A DNA stretch of 30,756 bases from Silene noctiflora (taxonomy: Eukaryota; Streptophyta; Magnoliopsida; Caryophyllales; Caryophyllaceae). Of this stretch, positions 29,877 through 30,756 are shown piece by piece. The first letter of the stretch is position 1. Each line of letters begins with the position of its first letter. The stretch lies in assembly GCA_009801015.1 (NCBI GenBank), contig VHZZ01006761.1, positions 43,179 to 73,934 on the forward strand, given 5' to 3'. A program made the position numbers and the translations under genes. The notes beneath the pieces were generated by a model that had not been told where the DNA came from, did not search any database, and saw only the letters and a program-made list of their open reading frames with translations.

Positions 29877-30503
29877 GTATGTTTCTGCCAACATTCTACA
29901 TCCAATTTGCCTCTTTTTTTCGTGAATTAGGGTTCAATACGATTTCGATTGGAATGATTGAATGCTATTTTTGTTATATTGTTTCCGGTTCTGTGTTTAA
30001 TAGTGTTTGTGTAACTCATGTCCATTGATTGCTGGCCGAAATTCAGACGATTTCAGATGATTGATTGATTGTTTAATGCTATTTTCGATTTCAGACGATT
30101 TTTTATGAAAAATCATAGTTTTTTGTGAGTGTTTTAACTTAATTCAGTAGACTAATGTAAACTTTGCCTGTATTGTTTGCTAATCGATGTTATTAATTTT
30201 CGATTTCAGTTGATTTGTATGCTGAGTTTGGATATTAAGTTATTCTATACAAATTTGCATTTGAGCCTTTGACAACTTAGAAACACTCCTCTTCCATGAA
30301 TTTTATCCAACCTGTATGTCTTGTGAGTTTTCACCACTTTAATTTGTAGCATTCAAACGAAAAGTTCATATGATGGTATGGAGGCTTAAAATGTTTTGTT
30401 ATTTTATAATAATAAATGGTCATATTAAGTTGTTGGATACGATTTTACATTTGATTAGTTTGTTACATTTGTGTCATATGCTTACATAATCTANTGTTTA
30501 TAG
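29877..30503 (+). other. Putative 5' UTR intron of the transposase gene
   Basis: Donor CACG|GTATGTTT at 29877 and acceptor TTTATAG at 30503 bracket 627 bp of T-rich, non-coding sequence. Exon 1 would be the CT-rich stretch before 29877. An undetermined base (N at 30494) lies near the acceptor. Confidence 0.4.
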
Positions 30504-30527
30504 GTTTTGAGATCTTACACAAGAAAA

Positions 30528-30756
30528 ATGGTTGATGAAATAAATGTTATTGAGTCGAGAAAGCGTGCTAGGGATTTTGATGACGAAGTCGAGTTATTTG
30601 CAATTATTTTTGTCTTTCTCAAAATCATATTATGCTCATGGCATCACATGAATTACCGAGTGAAAGAAATAGCTTGGTGTGAGCATGAACGTGTTCAAAA
30701 AAGAAAATNTTGGATGAATTCGTTAATGAATGACCGCATATGTCGAGAACAATTGC
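30528..30756 (+). CDS. N-terminus of a Harbinger-type transposase (partial)
   Basis: The ATG at 30528 opens MVDEINVIESRKRARDFDDE and the frame stays open for 76 residues to the window edge. The stretch ERVQKRKxWMNSLMNDRICR resembles the region before the conserved LRM block of HARBI1/PIF transposases (DDE type). The DDE catalytic residues would lie beyond the window. One codon holds an N (30709), so residue 61 is unknown. Position inside an element with a Harbinger-like end supports the call. Without the catalytic core, a related host gene derived from such a transposase cannot be excluded. Confidence 0.5.
   Translation, partial: MVDEINVIESRKRARDFDDEVELFAIIFVFLKIILCSWHHMNYRVKEIAWCEHERVQKRKXWMNSLMNDRICREQL

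Larger units (their letters stand above)
29581..30756 (+). mobile_element. Left end of a PIF/Harbinger-like DNA transposon
   Basis: GGGCATGTTTGGCAA at 29581 resembles the terminal inverted repeats of plant PIF/Harbinger elements. It is preceded by TAA (29578-29580), the 3-bp target duplication of that superfamily. A transposase-like reading frame starts at 30528. The right end lies outside the window, so neither the second terminus nor the second TAA can be checked. Confidence 0.6.

Overview
The window reads as plant nuclear heterochromatin: a nested pile of transposable elements in which I recognise no intact host gene. The evidence is LTRs with 5-bp target-site duplications (TSDs), primer-binding sites (PBS) complementary to initiator tRNA-Met, Ty3/gypsy chromovirus gag-pol of the Tekay/Del kind, Ty1/copia gag fragments, a plant L1-type LINE reverse transcriptase and a PIF/Harbinger-like transposon. 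A flowering plant is certain; a eudicot is likely. Caryophyllales is only a weak guess.

Layout. 1-826: broken LINE reverse transcriptase on the minus strand. 830-1686: AT-rich, unassigned, perhaps an old LTR. 1692-12677: element 1, a complete LTR element (TSD AACGA) with no gag-pol. It carries one broken gene resembling ATHILA ORF-1, with a possible intron in the leader. Three solo LTRs have inserted into it (2003-3305 and 4967-6252, minus; 8531-10188, plus, a different family). 12690-13540: broken copia gag. 13611-15507: a second copia element, with 5' LTR, PBS and broken gag. 15638-16209: a broken gene I cannot name, followed by an LTR-like promoter region. 16812-17872 plus 17873-27714: element 3 on the minus strand, internally collapsed. 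Element 2 (18260-27130, TSD ACTAC), a Tekay-like gag-pol element, sits inside the right LTR of element 3. A further solo LTR (20662-22004) splits the gag of element 2. 27715-29503: 3' end and LTR of another gypsy element. 29581-30756: left end of a PIF/Harbinger-like transposon that runs off the window.

Insertion order from the nesting: element 3 is older than element 2, which is older than the solo LTR in its gag. Element 1 is older than its three solo LTRs. All pol genes visible here are broken, so nothing in view looks able to move by itself, except possibly the Harbinger element, whose body lies outside the window.

The most unusual feature is a 12-bp near-palindrome, ACTCG(AC or GT)CGAGT. 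By hand I count about 70 exact or near copies, in arrays with 19-22 bp between starts. The arrays lie in every chromovirus LTR of this window except the element 4 LTR, typically just upstream of the presumed TATA box. They recur in the leader between PBS and gene in elements 1 and 2. They are absent from the LINE, copia, element 4 LTR, Harbinger and the unrelated solo LTR, although that solo LTR has its own pair of CCGATCGG-type palindromes 20 bp apart upstream of its TATA box. I read these as helically phased U3 enhancer arrays. Elements 1 and 2 share LTR type, PBS, leader start, arrays and polypurine tract, which suggests a non-autonomous/autonomous pair.
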